Below are positions 44,901 through 57,542 of a stretch of 64,000 nt of DNA, piece by piece. The notes beneath the pieces are model-generated. The model was not told the origin of the DNA and did no database searches. It saw only the letters and a program-made list of their open reading frames with translations. A program made the translations under genes and the position numbers. How positions within the stretch are numbered: the first letter of the stretch is position 1; every line of letters starts with the position of its first letter. The stretch is from Saprolegnia diclina VS20 (lineage: Eukaryota; Oomycota; Saprolegniomycetes; Saprolegniales; Saprolegniaceae), in NCBI RefSeq assembly GCF_000281045.1, contig NW_008246081.1, forward strand, positions 120,830 to 184,829, read 5' to 3'.

Positions 44901-47900
44901 GTATCGACCCGCCGTTGAGGCTAATGGCCGCGCCAGCCTTGTCGAGAAGGTTGATCGCGTCCGAGACACCTACTGTGAAGCGGAACACGAGACTAGCGTC
45001 GAGCCCCCGACGGACCAACGCCTTGTCGTTGACGCCTGCGGTCAGTGGCGCACATTGCGGTACTTGGACGGGAATTAGGGCCAGTGGTGCGGCGTACGGC
45101 ACCGACGAAGCAAATATGACGGTGATGCGGGTGCCGACGCCAAACGGTGCGGCGACGACCGAGGTCAGTCCGATGGCTGCAATCGCTGGAAGCGCAAGCA
45201 GTTGCGTCTGCAGCATCGCCACGTCGTTGTAGTTGATGCAACTTGTTTGTGACGAGCCGTACGTCACCGCGTACTGGCCTGATGTGATGACGGCGGTCGT
45301 TCCAATGTCAATGAGCTGCCGTGCACCTGCAAGCGAAAAGACGGCCTCGCCGCCGCTCGTCAACGCAATCGACGGTGCACCCGTCACGGCGACGGGCAGT
45401 GACAACTGCACTGTAAAGTCAATGACTTCGCCCGCGCCGTAGGCCCCCGCCGGCTTGGTTGACGTGACACTCACGACACTCGGAATCGACGCATCGATCG
45501 AGATGGAGCTTTGACCAGCAAGACTACTCGAGGCACTGGCACCCATAGGCAGCGTCAACGTCGCCGGCGCCAACGCCGACGTCGTGGCGTCGTAGTACAG
45601 GACGTACCCTCGGAGAGAATACGCCGAAAACACGTCCAGTTGCGCCGTCGTCTCGCCCGGTAGCACTGTGTATTGAAAGAGAAGGGTCGTTGTAAGGTTG
45701 CCGGAACGATACAACGCGACGCCGTTCGAGTTCAATTCGACTGCGGGCCGCCCAAGCACGAGCATGGCGTGCGAGAACACCACATTTATCCAGATGCGGT
45801 CGCCAGTGCTGTAAGCGCCGTTGGCTGACATGGGCGTGACGCTGACAACGGCTGGCAGCGCTACTGCGTGGAGCTGCAGCGGCGGCAGCGACAGTGTCGG
45901 TGGCAGCACGGTGCTCGCAGACACCGCCGGTGAGGACCCGGCGCGAGAAAGGCCACCAGAGAGTGTTTGAGGCGTGACCCGCGCGATGTTGTCTCCTGGC
46001 TGCACAACATATCGAAAAGTTGCGATCGGTGTGGCGGCCACGGCAACGACGTAATCGGCATTGGCGACGACGGAGCTCGATGCACAAGGGCCGCCAGTGC
46101 ACGCAAATGCCGCGCAGCCAGTCGTCGCAACGTCAATCGAGCGCTGCGCCAGAGTCCCGTCGCTGAATGTGATCGTGTAACGATGACGCAGTGCAAGGTT
46201 TTGCCGGGTTACTTGCACGCCAAAGATTCCACCCAAGAGAGTTGTCAACGTCGCTTGAAGCGTCGCTGCCGACACGTCGTGGTCCAAGCAAGCACTTACT
46301 GAGCCAACGGAAGCGTGTCCAACCGTGAAGCCCCCAGACGTCAACGCGCCCGATGCCGCCACATCGATCGTCTGCACCGCCCCCGAGAGACCGTCGCAGA
46401 CGCCGTTCGCCGGTGTCAGCGCGAGTGGGGAACCCGTAGCAAAGATAATGGTGTGGCGCCACCCGTTCTGTACGCGATCCGTCTCAACTGATGCGACGCC
46501 AAGTGTGGCAATCGCAGGCAGCAACAGAAGCTGCGCGCGCAATGAGGTTGGGGCCCCGTCGGCGACGAATGGGTCGATGCACCCAGTGGTCGCCGTCCCG
46601 TATTGCAGCTGGTAGCTGCCGCCGGCCACCACGCTCGTGCCTGTGACCCCAACGTCGATGTACTGGGTGGCTGATGCCGGCGTGTAGACGGCAGTTGCTG
46701 TGGTTCCCGCGCCCGTCGCGATTGTTAGCGTCGGAGGCGCGCCCAACGATTGCACTGGCGCAGAAAACACGACTTGGAAGTCGAGAAACCCGGGCTGCAA
46801 CGGCGTCGCCGAGCGCGCCGCATTGACGACGACCGCACCACACGCGAGACCCGATAGACCCGAGGCGCAGGTGAGTGGAGCGCAACCGGTGCCGATTGTC
46901 AGCGGTTGCACGCCGAGCGCTGGTGACGTAAACGTCACGGCAAACAAATCACCGGCGAGGTAGGCACCAGAAACCTTGGAAACGGCGACAGCGAGCGCGA
47001 TGGACGCAATACCATTGAGCGCGGCTTGGACGTCGGACGCTGCAGCATTCCAGGCGAGGCACGCGGTCGGATACCCGTTGTACTGCAGCTGGAACTGACC
47101 GCCGACGATGGGCGAGCTACTCACTGCGAGCACGTCGACGGTTTGAATCGTGTCGCTGACGCCGTAGAGCCCTGCCGGGGCGTTGACCGAGCGGATGTCC
47201 ATGATCGTGGGCACTGAGGTGTCGATAGCCAAGTGGCTAAGGTCGCTGAGACTCGCCCCCGAGTGCATCTCGGGCAAGTGCAGGGCCACTGGGATGTTGA
47301 ACGCCGAGCCCACGCGCTGAATGCACGCGTACGTCACCGAGTTCCACGACATATGCAACGCGTCCCAGACTGCGGCGCGGGCTTGGAAGCTGGCACTGGG
47401 CAGCGCCTCGGACCACACCAAGTACACGTATGCGCTTGTACTCACCAACGATGCGCCGACGGCGTTCCCGGCGCTATTGTCGTTGGCCGCGGCTGTCACT
47501 AGCGTCCACTGCGGCAGTGCAACGTTCATGTTGAAGAGCGATATTCGCAGCGTTGACGGAGTTGTCGCCTCTTGCCACGACGCGAACAGCTTGCCGACGT
47601 TCGAACACGCAAGCTTTGGGAGCGTGCCGGCGGTGGTCGTGGCGCTCGTCAAGCCCCCCGAAGGCGATACCGCCGACCACGCCGTCCCTTGCCCAAACAC
47701 TTTGACGTGGATCTGCGCCACGCTGGGTCCGGGCGTTGGTGTTTCTTGCCAAATCGTATAGAGACTTCCGGCACATACGGCCAGCGACGGACGCGCTGCG
47801 AGTCCCGTCGATGCAGCGTTCAGCCCTCCGCTGTCCATAGTGGTCCACACCGGAGCACCGTCGATGCCGTTGTACGTGGCAACGCGCACGGTGGACGTCG

Positions 47901-50900
47901 TGGGCGTGCTCTGCTGCCACGCAAGCACAGGCTGCCCGCCGTACACCTGCCACGTCGGAAACGTGTGGCCGCTGGCGGCGGCAAGTGGCAACGTCCCGTC
48001 GATGCGCGTCCACGACGGCGTGAGAACGTTGCCGTTCCACACCGAGAGGCGGAGTGTCCAGAGACCCGATGCCTGAAGCTCAGCCCATGCCACGTACAGC
48101 TTACCGTTGAAAGCGACGGTCGCGGCGCCCTTGGCGTCGAACGCGGCGTTCACGTTGAGCCCCGTCAGAGTCAGGAGCGTCCACGATGGCGCTGTCACAA
48201 CGCCGTTGAAGGCGGCCGCGTAAAGCTGGAAGGCATTCCCGTTCGTCTCGTGCCACGCACAAACAAGCTGCGCGCCGAGGGTAGCGCACGCCAGTCCGTC
48301 GGCAGCTTTGGTGGCGTCAACATTAAGCCCCGCGCCGGTCTCGAGACGCGTCCAAAGCGGCAGTGCTGGGTTCGAACTCGACAGCTTGACCCGAAGCACG
48401 GGGCCTTCGGTCCAGCCGACAACGATGGCGTCGCCGAATGCCGTTGCGACAACGTTGACAGCATCGGTCGCAGGGTTCAAATTGAGTCCAAAGTCGTTCC
48501 AGCAGCGCAGTGCATTCGAGTCGCTAAGGGTGATGCGGGACGCTGCGTCACCGGCCTGGACGGTGTAGGTGAAGTAGACGTTGTTGGCGTCGACGCTCGC
48601 AAAGAGAGCTGGCTGGTCGCCATTGGGGTTGCCCGTGGCAAGCCATAGACGCGGCGCCCCGGGAACGACGACAGGGTCGGTGAATTCGACAACCGCGGTG
48701 ACGACGGCTCCAAGAGGGTACAGACCGTCGATGGAGACACCACGAACGGCCAAGACATCGACTTGCTCACTTAGCACGGGCAGGTGACGGTCGAGTGCCA
48801 ACGTCGGCTGCACGACCAAGCATGCAGCACGCGCCGTCGCGGTCGACTGGATCGTCGTCCCCGCCGTCAGCGTTACCACATAGATCGTTGCAACATCGAC
48901 ACGCGTCGTGGCATCCCCAAGGCCGACGATGTAGCGGAAGAGAAGCGTGGTCGAGCCCGACCCCGAGACGAACACGGCTGTTCCAACGTTCAGCGCAACG
49001 ACCGGCGCCCCTGCCACATCCACGGCCTCGGTAAATGCCACGAGCACATCCAGGTTGTCACCGACACGAAACAACGTCGCGGTCGCCGACGCCAACACGA
49101 CGCTCGTGATGGAGGGTGCGAGCGGGTCGACTCGAATCTGGCCAACGAGCAGGGACGGCAGCGTCAACACGGCGCGCAACCGAGGATTCGCCGAGAGCCG
49201 ACACACCGAGACGAGCGCGTTGGGCATGCGAATGGCATCGGCGCCGAGAACGCCAAACGCAGGAGCGGCGTCCGTCGGCATCGTCGTCAGTGCAAACGTC
49301 AGCGTCGGTGTCCCACTGCCACTCACGTACGTAGCAAATCGGTCGATGCCCGTGTTTACGAGCACGCGGGGCGTCCCAAGCCCGACGACGGCCACAGGAT
49401 ACGAAAACGTGATCAGCAATGCGATGGTTTGCCCTGGGCCGTACACGCCGTCGCGGTTCGTCGTCGTCACGGCAACGACGACGGGGGCGGTGGCGTCGAC
49501 GATGAGAGCCGCATTCGCATCGAGACTGTTGATGCTGCCGAGCGCCGGTAGATCCGGCGTCACGTTCGTCGTCGGTGTCGTTGAGAGCCGCCGGATGCTG
49601 GCACCCAGCGGAAAGACCAAATCGGAAACCGTGGCCAAGTCCGCGGACGCGTCGCCGATTTGCACCACGTACTGAAACTGCAGAGTCTGCGACGTCGACC
49701 CACCGACGTACGTTGCCAGCTGATACCCCGGAGCTAAAATTCTCAGCAACGGCGACGCACCGTTCGTTCGGGTCGCCACCGGGGGCCCCGTGTACGCTTC
49801 GGCCATCGTCACATATGGAGCCAAAACGCTCAGTACCGTGAAGAGCTGACCGCCGATCGAGACGCGACAGCCCGTCGAGAGCGACGAGAGGTCGAGTTCG
49901 CTGGGAAGCGTAAACACATGGGCATCGCCGTTCGTGGGTACGGTCTCGACTACAAACCCGGGAAAGAGGTCGGTGAACCCTGTATTCAATTGAAACACTG
50001 GCGTGCCGACGACCGACACAGGACGCGAGAACGTCACGGCCAGCTGCACGACGTCGCCCGCCGTGTACGCACCGGCAGGCGACAGTGCGAAGACGGACGT
50101 CACGTACGGCGATGTCGTGTCGATAACTAGGTTTTTGGTCACAAAGAGACTGCCTGGGCGTCCGTTGATCGGCAGCGTGACGTTCGCGTCGGTCGTCGGC
50201 GACGTCGAGAGTCGGCGAATGCTGTCGCCGGCGTGGAGCACAAGTGACGTCGGCGACACGTACGTGAGATCGAGCGACGTGTGGCCAGGGCCGACCACAT
50301 ACTGCGCGACGAGGACCGTGCCGCCGTCCACCCGCACGATCGGACACGGGGCCGTGTTGACCCCTGTGGCAAGCACCAAGAACGGTGCACCGGTGTACGC
50401 GATCGGCACCGACATCACGATCCCAATTTCGATGAGCTGCCCGACGCCGTAGATACCATTAGGCGTCGACGAGCTCACACTGAGGACGACGGGCGTGCTC
50501 GTATTCACGACGATCGCAGCGTTGACGCCGAGGCTGGACGTGCCGCCTGTGGCCCACGCGGGTGGCCGCCCCGGCACCGGGAGCTTCGTGTTGGCGCCAA
50601 TCGTCGTACCGTGGTTGCACATCGAATCGCCCGAGTGCAAGAGTAGCGCGTCGGTGCCCGCGTACTCGAGGTCGTCGGTAGCATCCCCGGGTTGTACGAC
50701 GTAGCGAAACCGGACAACGGTCGCGCCCGCACCGAGAAACGTCGCGGTCCGGTCGACGACGCAGACGCCGGCTTGGACTTCAGTCGCCACCGGCGATAAA
50801 AGCACGGGGAATGTGTGGTGCACAAGCGTCTTGTTGCTGCCACCCGTGTTGCGTGCGTCTGTCGTGAGCAGTGGCAGGTCGCCATCGACGCCAGCAAAGT

Positions 50901-51583
50901 TCACGCGGTCAAATGTCACAACGACGTTCGTGCCACGGAACGAGCACGCCGAGACGCCAGCGTCGAAGACCACGGTGACCTCTGCGATGCACGTGAGCCG
51001 TCGCAAGTACTCGCGCAGCACAGACGGCGTCGCATTGTACGGCACGTTGGTCACCGCCTGTCCGTTGAACGCAATGGCAAAGGCGCCTAGAGTGCAGCAT
51101 GCGCGAGAGGACACGAGAGGCACGGAGCAGTTGTACCTGACGTCGCCCGGCAAAAGAAGGTTTGGATCTCGGGGACTCGACACGCCGGCGAATGGCACCC
51201 AGTGCGCAGGATGAGCCCGGGCGACCCGACAACATCGATGGCGCTGTTGAATTGCACGCTGATGTCGATGACCTCGCCGACGCCTACGGCGCCGTCGGCG
51301 TGCGACGTTGTCACGGACACGACTTTGGCCGGCGCGTTGCTATTGACAGCCATAATGATGGGCGGGACTGTGATTGGCAGCTGCAGCTCGCGCCCGGCGG
51401 GGATCGCGAGGTCGGCTTCGAGCCGGATGTTCTGTCGCAGCATTCGTCAGTGGCCCATGCGCCGCCAGCGTAGCGTACCTGGACGGCGCCGACATTGCCA
51501 ATCGAGTTGACGTACGCAGCGCGGGGCACGGCGGCGTCGCCTCGGGCGGCGAGTGGCAGGAGCAGCCACGCGAGGATCCGCAT
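35943..51583 (-). CDS. Giant secreted protein (about 5,096 aa) of tandem Ig-like repeats with propeller, YHYH and lectin-type modules
   Basis: Eight exons: 51583-51479, 51431-51199, 51136-39812 (11.3 kb, uninterrupted), 39762-38330, 38282-37955, 37905-37522, 37477-36647, 36594-35943. The sum is exactly 5,097 codons. A signal peptide (ILAWLLLPLAARG) opens it. About 20 repeats of roughly 130-150 residues follow a pattern P.(V)..V....(D/S)G.Y..G..I...V.FS.PV.V.G.P.L.L.TG, then Y..GSGS.TL.F.Y.V..GD. Two inserts (about 48.5-47.3 and 44.3-43.1 kb) have LYVAW.E propeller-like blades. Exon 4 carries YHYH-type units (GYALDGYPVYG...DGRYGYH). Exons 6-7 carry an F5/8C or fucolectin-like module (NLALGGTATQSS...PWWQL). 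Exon 8 holds an EF-hand-like loop and a proprotein-convertase P-domain-like WQL segment. No membrane anchor is seen. I infer an adhesive or matrix protein. Confidence 0.85.
36396..36431 (-). other. EF-hand-like calcium loop in the giant protein
   Basis: Exon 8 encodes DTDGNNYLDTTE. Asp/Asp/Asn/Tyr/Asp/Glu fall at loop positions 1, 3, 5, 7, 9 and 12, a canonical 12-residue calcium loop. No partner loop is evident. Coordinates are approximate. Confidence 0.5.
43060..44330 (-). other. Propeller-like insert 1 in the giant protein
   Basis: Within exon 3, the Ig-like repeats are interrupted by about 420 residues containing repeated (V/L)YVAW.E blades (LTYLAWSERSSP, VVYVAWAEDG, VLFVAWIERP, QLYLAWVETQ). 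This pattern suggests a beta-propeller or sialidase-like fold. Boundaries are approximate. Confidence 0.6.
47300..48520 (-). other. Propeller-like insert 2 in the giant protein
   Basis: A second block with the same blade pattern (IVVGWTEG, LVCAWHETNG, KLYVAWAELQ, PVLAWQQST, SLYTIWQETP, KLFASWQEA, YVYLVWSEA), about seven blades. It probably arose by duplication with insert 1. Boundaries are approximate. Confidence 0.6.
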
Positions 51584-51736
51584 GCTACCCGTTTTGGTTT
51601 TGGATCTCTCTGAAATTCAGCGCGTCTCGATGGGGATTGGTCGCCGACCGGATATTTGGCCAATCAGATCGCTTCCTAACGGGCCCAGAGGCGCTGTGTA
51701 TAAATTACAAAGCACCTCTTTGTACGCCGACCGCGC
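51584..51736. promoter_or_regulatory. 153-bp bidirectional promoter between giant gene and PIKfyve
   Basis: The two start codons diverge across 153 bp. The spacer holds ATTGG at 51636-51640 and CCAAT at 51660-51664, facing opposite ways and 24 bp apart. A TATAAATT lies near 51701, about 35 nt before the PIKfyve ATG. One CCAAT box for each direction is a simple reading. Confidence 0.5.
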
Positions 51737-54700
51737 ATGCTCTGCGGGATCATCGGCCACTGCTTCGCCCATGACCTGCCGTCGCCCACGGCCGACGTCA
51801 AGCGCGCGCTGCGGCCCGGCCTTGGGACGAGCCTCTCGCACTTCGACCTCGCCGGCGACGACGCCAGCGGCCTCACCTCAGTCTCGGACGAGAAGGTGAT
51901 CGTCGAGGTGCGTGTCGACACGCGGGGCGGGCCCATGGACTTTGGCGTCGTGTTTCGCCGGTCGCCATTGAGCGTGCATGCAGCGTACGCGTGCCAAGTC
52001 GACTCGGTGAACCCCAAGTCGAGCGCCAAGGAGGCCGGTGTCCAGCCCGGCGCTATCTTGACCGACGTCGCGCTTCAGTCGATGAAGACTGTCCCATACG
52101 ACGAGGTGCTGCAAATTCTCTTGCAGCGGTCCAACCTCCAAGCGCCAGGCTCATCGCTCCAGCTCGTGTTCGCCCAACGCGCCAAGACGATCCACCTGGA
52201 CCGTAACGTCGACCACCTTACGCAGTTTCCGCAGCCGACTGGCCTCGCGCTGCCCGGTACGAACGAGTTTGTCATGGACAAGAGCGAAGGCTCAGTGAGC
52301 GCCGCGTCCATCTCGGCCACGCCGCATGCCACCGACGCGTTCACCGGCGACGCGCTCGACGACACGAGCCACGCCGTGTCTATGACGCGCTTTTGGATGT
52401 CGGACCAGCACGTCAAGGCGTGCTATGCGTGCGACCTGCCGTTCTCGTTCTGCCGCCGGAAACACCACTGCCGGTCCTGCGGTCAGATCTTTTGCTACCA
52501 GTGCTGTACGCGCCTCTCGGCGTCGTTCAAGCCGCCCCACGACGCCGCGCAGTACCTCCGCAAGCAGCTCGTGTGCCACCCGTGTCACCGGCACTTGCGC
52601 GACGGCGCCGATGCCGTCGTTCCAAGCGTGCGGCCGGCCTTGCCGCCGCCGACGAAACCGCCGACCGCCAAGCGCCCGTCGTCGACCAACGTAGGTAAGG
52701 TATCGACGTCGCCGACAACAGCGCCGCTCGCGGTGGCCTCTCGTGCGCTCGACAGCAGCGGCCGCACCCACGACTCGACGGCGGCCAACTCGCTCGTCGA
52801 CGACGCGACCGCGAGTTTGGAGCGAAGCAAGGTGGATCTGCACCTCTTCTCAATGTTTCCGCGCGTCCAACTGGTGCCAATGGCGGTGCCGGCGCCGATC
52901 GTCACCAACGTCAGCAACGAGTCGGAGTTTGTCGTGCCGTTGCGCCGCCGCGCCGAGAGCGAGCCGAGTCTCTCTGCGATCGTGCGCAAGTCCCAACCGT
53001 CGTACCTTGCTGCCTCCAGCAACCACGCGGCGGGCCAGCGCCCGCGCTCCAACAGTCGCGACGACCTTTACACGTACCGCCAACCGACCAACGTCGTCCG
53101 CAGCACGCGGTCGGCGACCGAGCTCATGGTCGAGGCGCTCATGCTGTCGTCGGGCGACCGCTCGCTGCCGTCGACGTCGTTGGCGCCGCCCGTGACGACG
53201 ACGCCGGCGCTCCTGCTGCACACGAGCTCGTCGGCGTCGCTGCTCTCGCTGACGCCCAGCATCCACCTCGGGCACGCGTGCCAACTCGACGCCGACGTGC
53301 CCGGGCTCTTGGACGCGGTCGCAGCGACCAAGGCGGCGATGAAGTCGGACGCCGACCAGTGGCTGCACGAGCGCATTCTCCAGCTCTGGGAAGCGTCGCC
53401 GGTCCTCACGCAGCTCCCGTACCTCGAGCAGAGTCAGTTCGTCGACCGCATTTTCGAGTTTGCGACACGCGCCGCGGTCACGATCGACGTCGGCGACTCG
53501 CTCGACATTTTGCATTACCTTCGCGTCAAATGCTTTCCGGGCGGCCACGTCAGCGACAGCTTCTTCGTGCACGGCGTGCTCTGCCACAAGGCGGTCGCGC
53601 GCAAGTCGATGCGACAGTGGATCGAGTCGCCGCGGCTGCTGCTCGTCGCGTCGTCGCTCGACTACCAGCGCGAGAAGGAGAAGCTCTCGAGTCTCGAAAG
53701 CGTTGCGGGCCAAGAGACCGAGTACATGCGCATCGCGGTCGAGAAGATTCGGACGCTGCGCCCGGACATTGTGCTCTTTCAAGGCCACGTGCACCGGGTC
53801 GCCGAAGAGCTCTTGGCGAGCAGCGGCATCGTCATTGTCAAGAACCTCAAGCGCGCGGACCTCGAGCGGCTCTCGCGCGTCACGGGCGCCGCGCTCTTGA
53901 CGTCGTACGACCATGTCGACAAGCTCTTTGGCGCGACCGTTCTCGGAACGTGCGACCGGTTCCGCGTCTGGAGCAGCGAAGTGCCCAAGATGCACGTCGA
54001 CGACGTCAGTGCGCTGCCGAGCCACCTCGCGACGACGCACGTGACGACGGCGCTCCGGGGCGCCAAGCATTTGGCGCCCATCGCTCGCAAGCGCACCAAG
54101 AAGCAGTGCATTGTGTTTGAAGGCGGCGCGTACGCCAAGGGCTGCACGATCGCGCTCCGGGGCGCCGCGGAAAACGTGCTCAAAGAGGTCCGCTTGATTC
54201 TGCGCAACGTGGTGCGCACCGCGTACCACGTCCGCCTCCAGACTATGGTGCTCGCAACGTCCGGGCTCGTGCCGCCGGTTGACGTCACGGCCGACTTTCG
54301 TCACGAGTGGTTCCACGCGTCGAGCTCGATGTACTTGGCGCTCAACGACCACTCACTCTCAATGCGCGCGGCGCTCAAGGAGTCGCAGATGCGCTGTCGC
54401 CACTGCAAGCGGCTCTCGGGGCGCCGCACGAACGGCATTGCGACCGGCATGGACAACCTCGTGTCGCGCCGCCGACGGAGCTCGGACTCGGGCCGTTTGG
54501 TCAAGAAGCAAGTGCTCATTAGCGCGTGCCGGTGCCCGAGCGACGTGCACGGCGCGAACCGAGACACGCTGCTGCTCTCGGCGTGCTGGAGCCGCCTCGA
54601 CGACCAGAGCCCGTCGCCGTCCGAGTTGGTCGAAATCGCGTTCTACACAGATGCCGACTGCACGCTAGGGCAGTTTCTGCACCGGTACTGCTTCGAGTCG

Positions 54701-57158
54701 GCGTCGGCGCCGTTCAAGACGGCGTTCCGGACGCAGCGGCTCTCGTTTTCGCACGATCTGGGGCGCGTCCTCATCACCGTGTCGCCGACCAACACGAAGG
54801 GCAAGGCGCGGGGCCCGGGCCAAGAGCTGCTCGAAATGTTCAACTTTGCGACGCGCGTTGTGCAGAGTCCGACGCCGCTCATGTGGGTGGCCACCGAGGC
54901 GTCGCCGTCGCCCATCTACACGGCCGTGCCGCCCGAGATGCTTCACTACTCGTTTGGCAAGTATGTGGAAGACCTGCTGTATCTGCAGCCATTGGCGCAT
55001 GACCCGCGCTTCTTCCCGCACCTCCCGCACGCCCGGGACCCGAGTTTGCTGCGGTACTTTGCGTGCGCGGACGTGATTGTGTGCATCGCGGTCGAGCCGA
55101 TCCACCCGGTGCTCCATGTGGCGATGCGGCCGGGGCTCTACGATGTCGACGACCAGCGCAGCAGCATCGACGCGGCCGACATTGAGGAGCTCGTGCTCGT
55201 CGCCAACAGCGTTCTCGACGTGACGCTCACCAAGGTGCAGGCGACGCTCGACGACCTCGTCGCGATTGGCGAGAAGAAGCACTTGGACTCGCATGCGTGG
55301 CCGCTGGAGCGGCTGCAGGAGATTGAGAACATGGGCCAGATTGCGCGCCACTGGCACATTATGTACACGACGCAGGTGCGCCGGCAGCCGCCCGCCGACG
55401 TCTTTGCCAAGCACGCGCTCTTCCGCAAGGCGTACGAGCGCGCGGCGCGCTTCTGCGTCGAGTTGCGTCAGGCGTCGAACAAAGTGACGTTCAAGCAAAC
55501 CGAAGTCGTCGACGACCCGCCGCCGATGACGCTGCCGATGCAGTGGTTTGACATTCTCTCGGCGCAAATGCAGCAAGAGCAGCCGCCGGCGTCGGCCTTT
55601 GGCATTCCGCTGCCGTCCCCGCACGCGTTTGCGAGTTTGCACAAGTCGCCGCCAATGGACATTCACCGCCCACCGATCGACTCGGCGGCCAGTCAGCGCG
55701 ATTTCGTGTCGCGCCTCACAGCAACGGAGAGCATGACCGCCAACAGTGTCAGCAACATTTACTCGACCTACGGCGGGGCGGTGGCGTTCCCGGACGAGTC
55801 CATGGTGGACATTGAAGGCAGCCACGACGGGTCGACGCTCTCGTCGCAGTCGCTCAATCGGACCCAAGTCGTCGGGTCGAACGCGCTCGTCAAGAAGTCG
55901 AGTAGCTCGGGCGACCAGTCGCACCTCTTTGTCCTACCAAAGAGCATCCTGAGCTGGCACCCGAGCTTGCCGCGGGGCGTGAACCAAACCGTCGTGCTCG
56001 TGAACGCCAGCCAGCCGACGTCGGCGGTCGCGTACTCGCTCTGCTCGAAAGAGTACATCCAGCAGCGCAACGAGTGGTTCGCCAAGCAAGACCCACCGGT
56101 GCTGCTCGTCCTCGACTCGAACGTCAGCGGCATGCTCCGCGCTCTGCGTTCGGACAAGCGCTCGAACGTCGACCACCTCTTTGTGGACGAAAATGAGTTT
56201 CAGGCCGCGACCAGGTTTAGCTGCAAGTCGTACTACGCGTCGCAGTTCCACGCGCTGCGGCAGCTGCTCTACAAGGACGAGCGCAAGTACATCGAGTCGA
56301 TGTGCCAGTGCGAGCACTGGAACGCGAGCGGCGGCAAGTCGGGCGCCGGCTTTATGCGCACCAAGGTAGTATTCTTTCAATGTATCAAGTGGACGACGCT
56401 CCGAATATTGGATAGGACCAACGCTTCATCTGCAAGGTGATTCCGTCCAATCAGCTCACGATGTTCCTCAACATGGCCTCGAGCTACTTTGAGTACATGG
56501 CCACGTCGATCGAAGAGAACCTGCCGAGCATGCTGGGCAAGATTGTCGGCGTCTACCGCATCACGATGACGGTACGCGTGTCGATGACGATGAACGAGCT
56601 TTTGCTGATGAGGATGATGCGTAGGAGACGACCGAGACGGCGCTGTGCTTGCTCGTCATGGAGAACCTCGTGTACGGGCGGACAGTGGACCACCTCTTTG
56701 ACCTCAAGGGCAAGCTCGAAGGTCGGTTCATGGAGCACACGGACCACCAAGTGCTGTGGGACCGCAACTTTGTCAAGATGACGAGAGGCATTCCGCTGCC
56801 GCTGCAAGAGTCGGCGATGGGTCTCTTGAAGTCGGCTATTTTCCACGACACGGCGTTCCTTGCGAGCCAGGACGTGACCGACTACTCGCTCCTCGTCGGC
56901 TACGACCACGACAAGCAAGAAATCGTCGCTGGCATCATCGACTACATTGCGAAGTACGACTTTCTCAAGCGCCTCGAGCACCACGGGAAGCGGCTGCTCC
57001 AGGACGAAGGCGAGATCACGGTCCTCAACCCCAAGCAGTACACGAAGCGCTTCCGCACTGCGATGGCCAAGTACTTTACGGCCGTGCCGTCGCGCTACAC
57101 GCTCGCGACGCGCGCCGAGTCGGCCATGGACGACGACACCAAAGCGGCAGCCTCGTAG
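51737..57158 (+). CDS. PIKFYVE: PIKfyve/Fab1-type phosphatidylinositol-3-phosphate 5-kinase
   Basis: Three exons (51737-56365, 56416-56571, 56625-57158) encode 1,772 residues. The enzyme makes PI(3,5)P2 on endosomes and vacuoles. Order of domains: a PDZ-like N-terminal segment (about 55-150), a FYVE finger near 230-290 with the RKHHCRSCG ligand pocket, a low-complexity Ser/Thr region, a Cpn60/TCP-1-like domain near 640-750 (IRTLRPDIVLFQG, GIVIVKNLKR), the CCR-type Cys region (RCRHCKRLSG...ISACRCPSD), and a C-terminal PIPK kinase (LTMFLNMASSYFEYM, LVMENLVYG, FDLKGKLEGR, TDYSLLVGYD, GIIDYIAKYDF). All catalytic blocks are present. The N-terminal PDZ-like part is not in animal or yeast forms, to my knowledge. 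Confidence 0.95.
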
Positions 57159-57211
57159 ATGTCGCCTTTGAATATGAGTCTCTTACCAACACAAGCAGCA
57201 CGAAGCTTTAT

Positions 57212-57542
57212 TCAGTTTCGGAAGATCATTCGAGTCGTGTACGCGGCTAGGTGCAATCGGCAACGATCCGCTGCAAAGTTGATGACGATGTTGATGCCAC
57301 CGAGTAGCTCAATCCCAAGCGAACTGCACACAGCGACAACCCCACAGGGAGGAGAGACAGGGACAGGATGTGTTGTCGTCATCTGCGTCTGATTGGCTCG
57401 TCGTACCCAGATTGCACCTAACGTCCCGACGCAACGAAGCGACTTCGGCCAGCGTCCGCTGCTTGTCAATCACCACGTACCAGTAGCCGCCATGGACGCC
57501 AAGACTAAGACTAAGACCAGCAAGAACTCGGTCGAGGCTCAT
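57212..57542 (-). CDS. Candidate small two-helix membrane protein
   Basis: Proposed exons 57542-57423 and 57388-57212 encode 98 residues. The N-terminus (VLAGLSLSLGVHGGYWYVVIDKQ) and the second exon (VVAVCSSLGIELLGGINIVI) each contain a likely membrane helix. Supporting points are the in-frame GT-AG junction, the convergent spacing of 53 nt from the PIKfyve stop (like other pairs here), and a TGA immediately followed by an AATAAA-type signal. Against it, the intron would be only 34 nt, GC is lower than in neighbours, and no family is recognised. Confidence 0.35.

Noticed and set aside
52850..54352. 500-codon ORF on the minus strand
   Set aside because: Antisense shadow of the PIKfyve coding exon, low-complexity Arg-rich, no domains.
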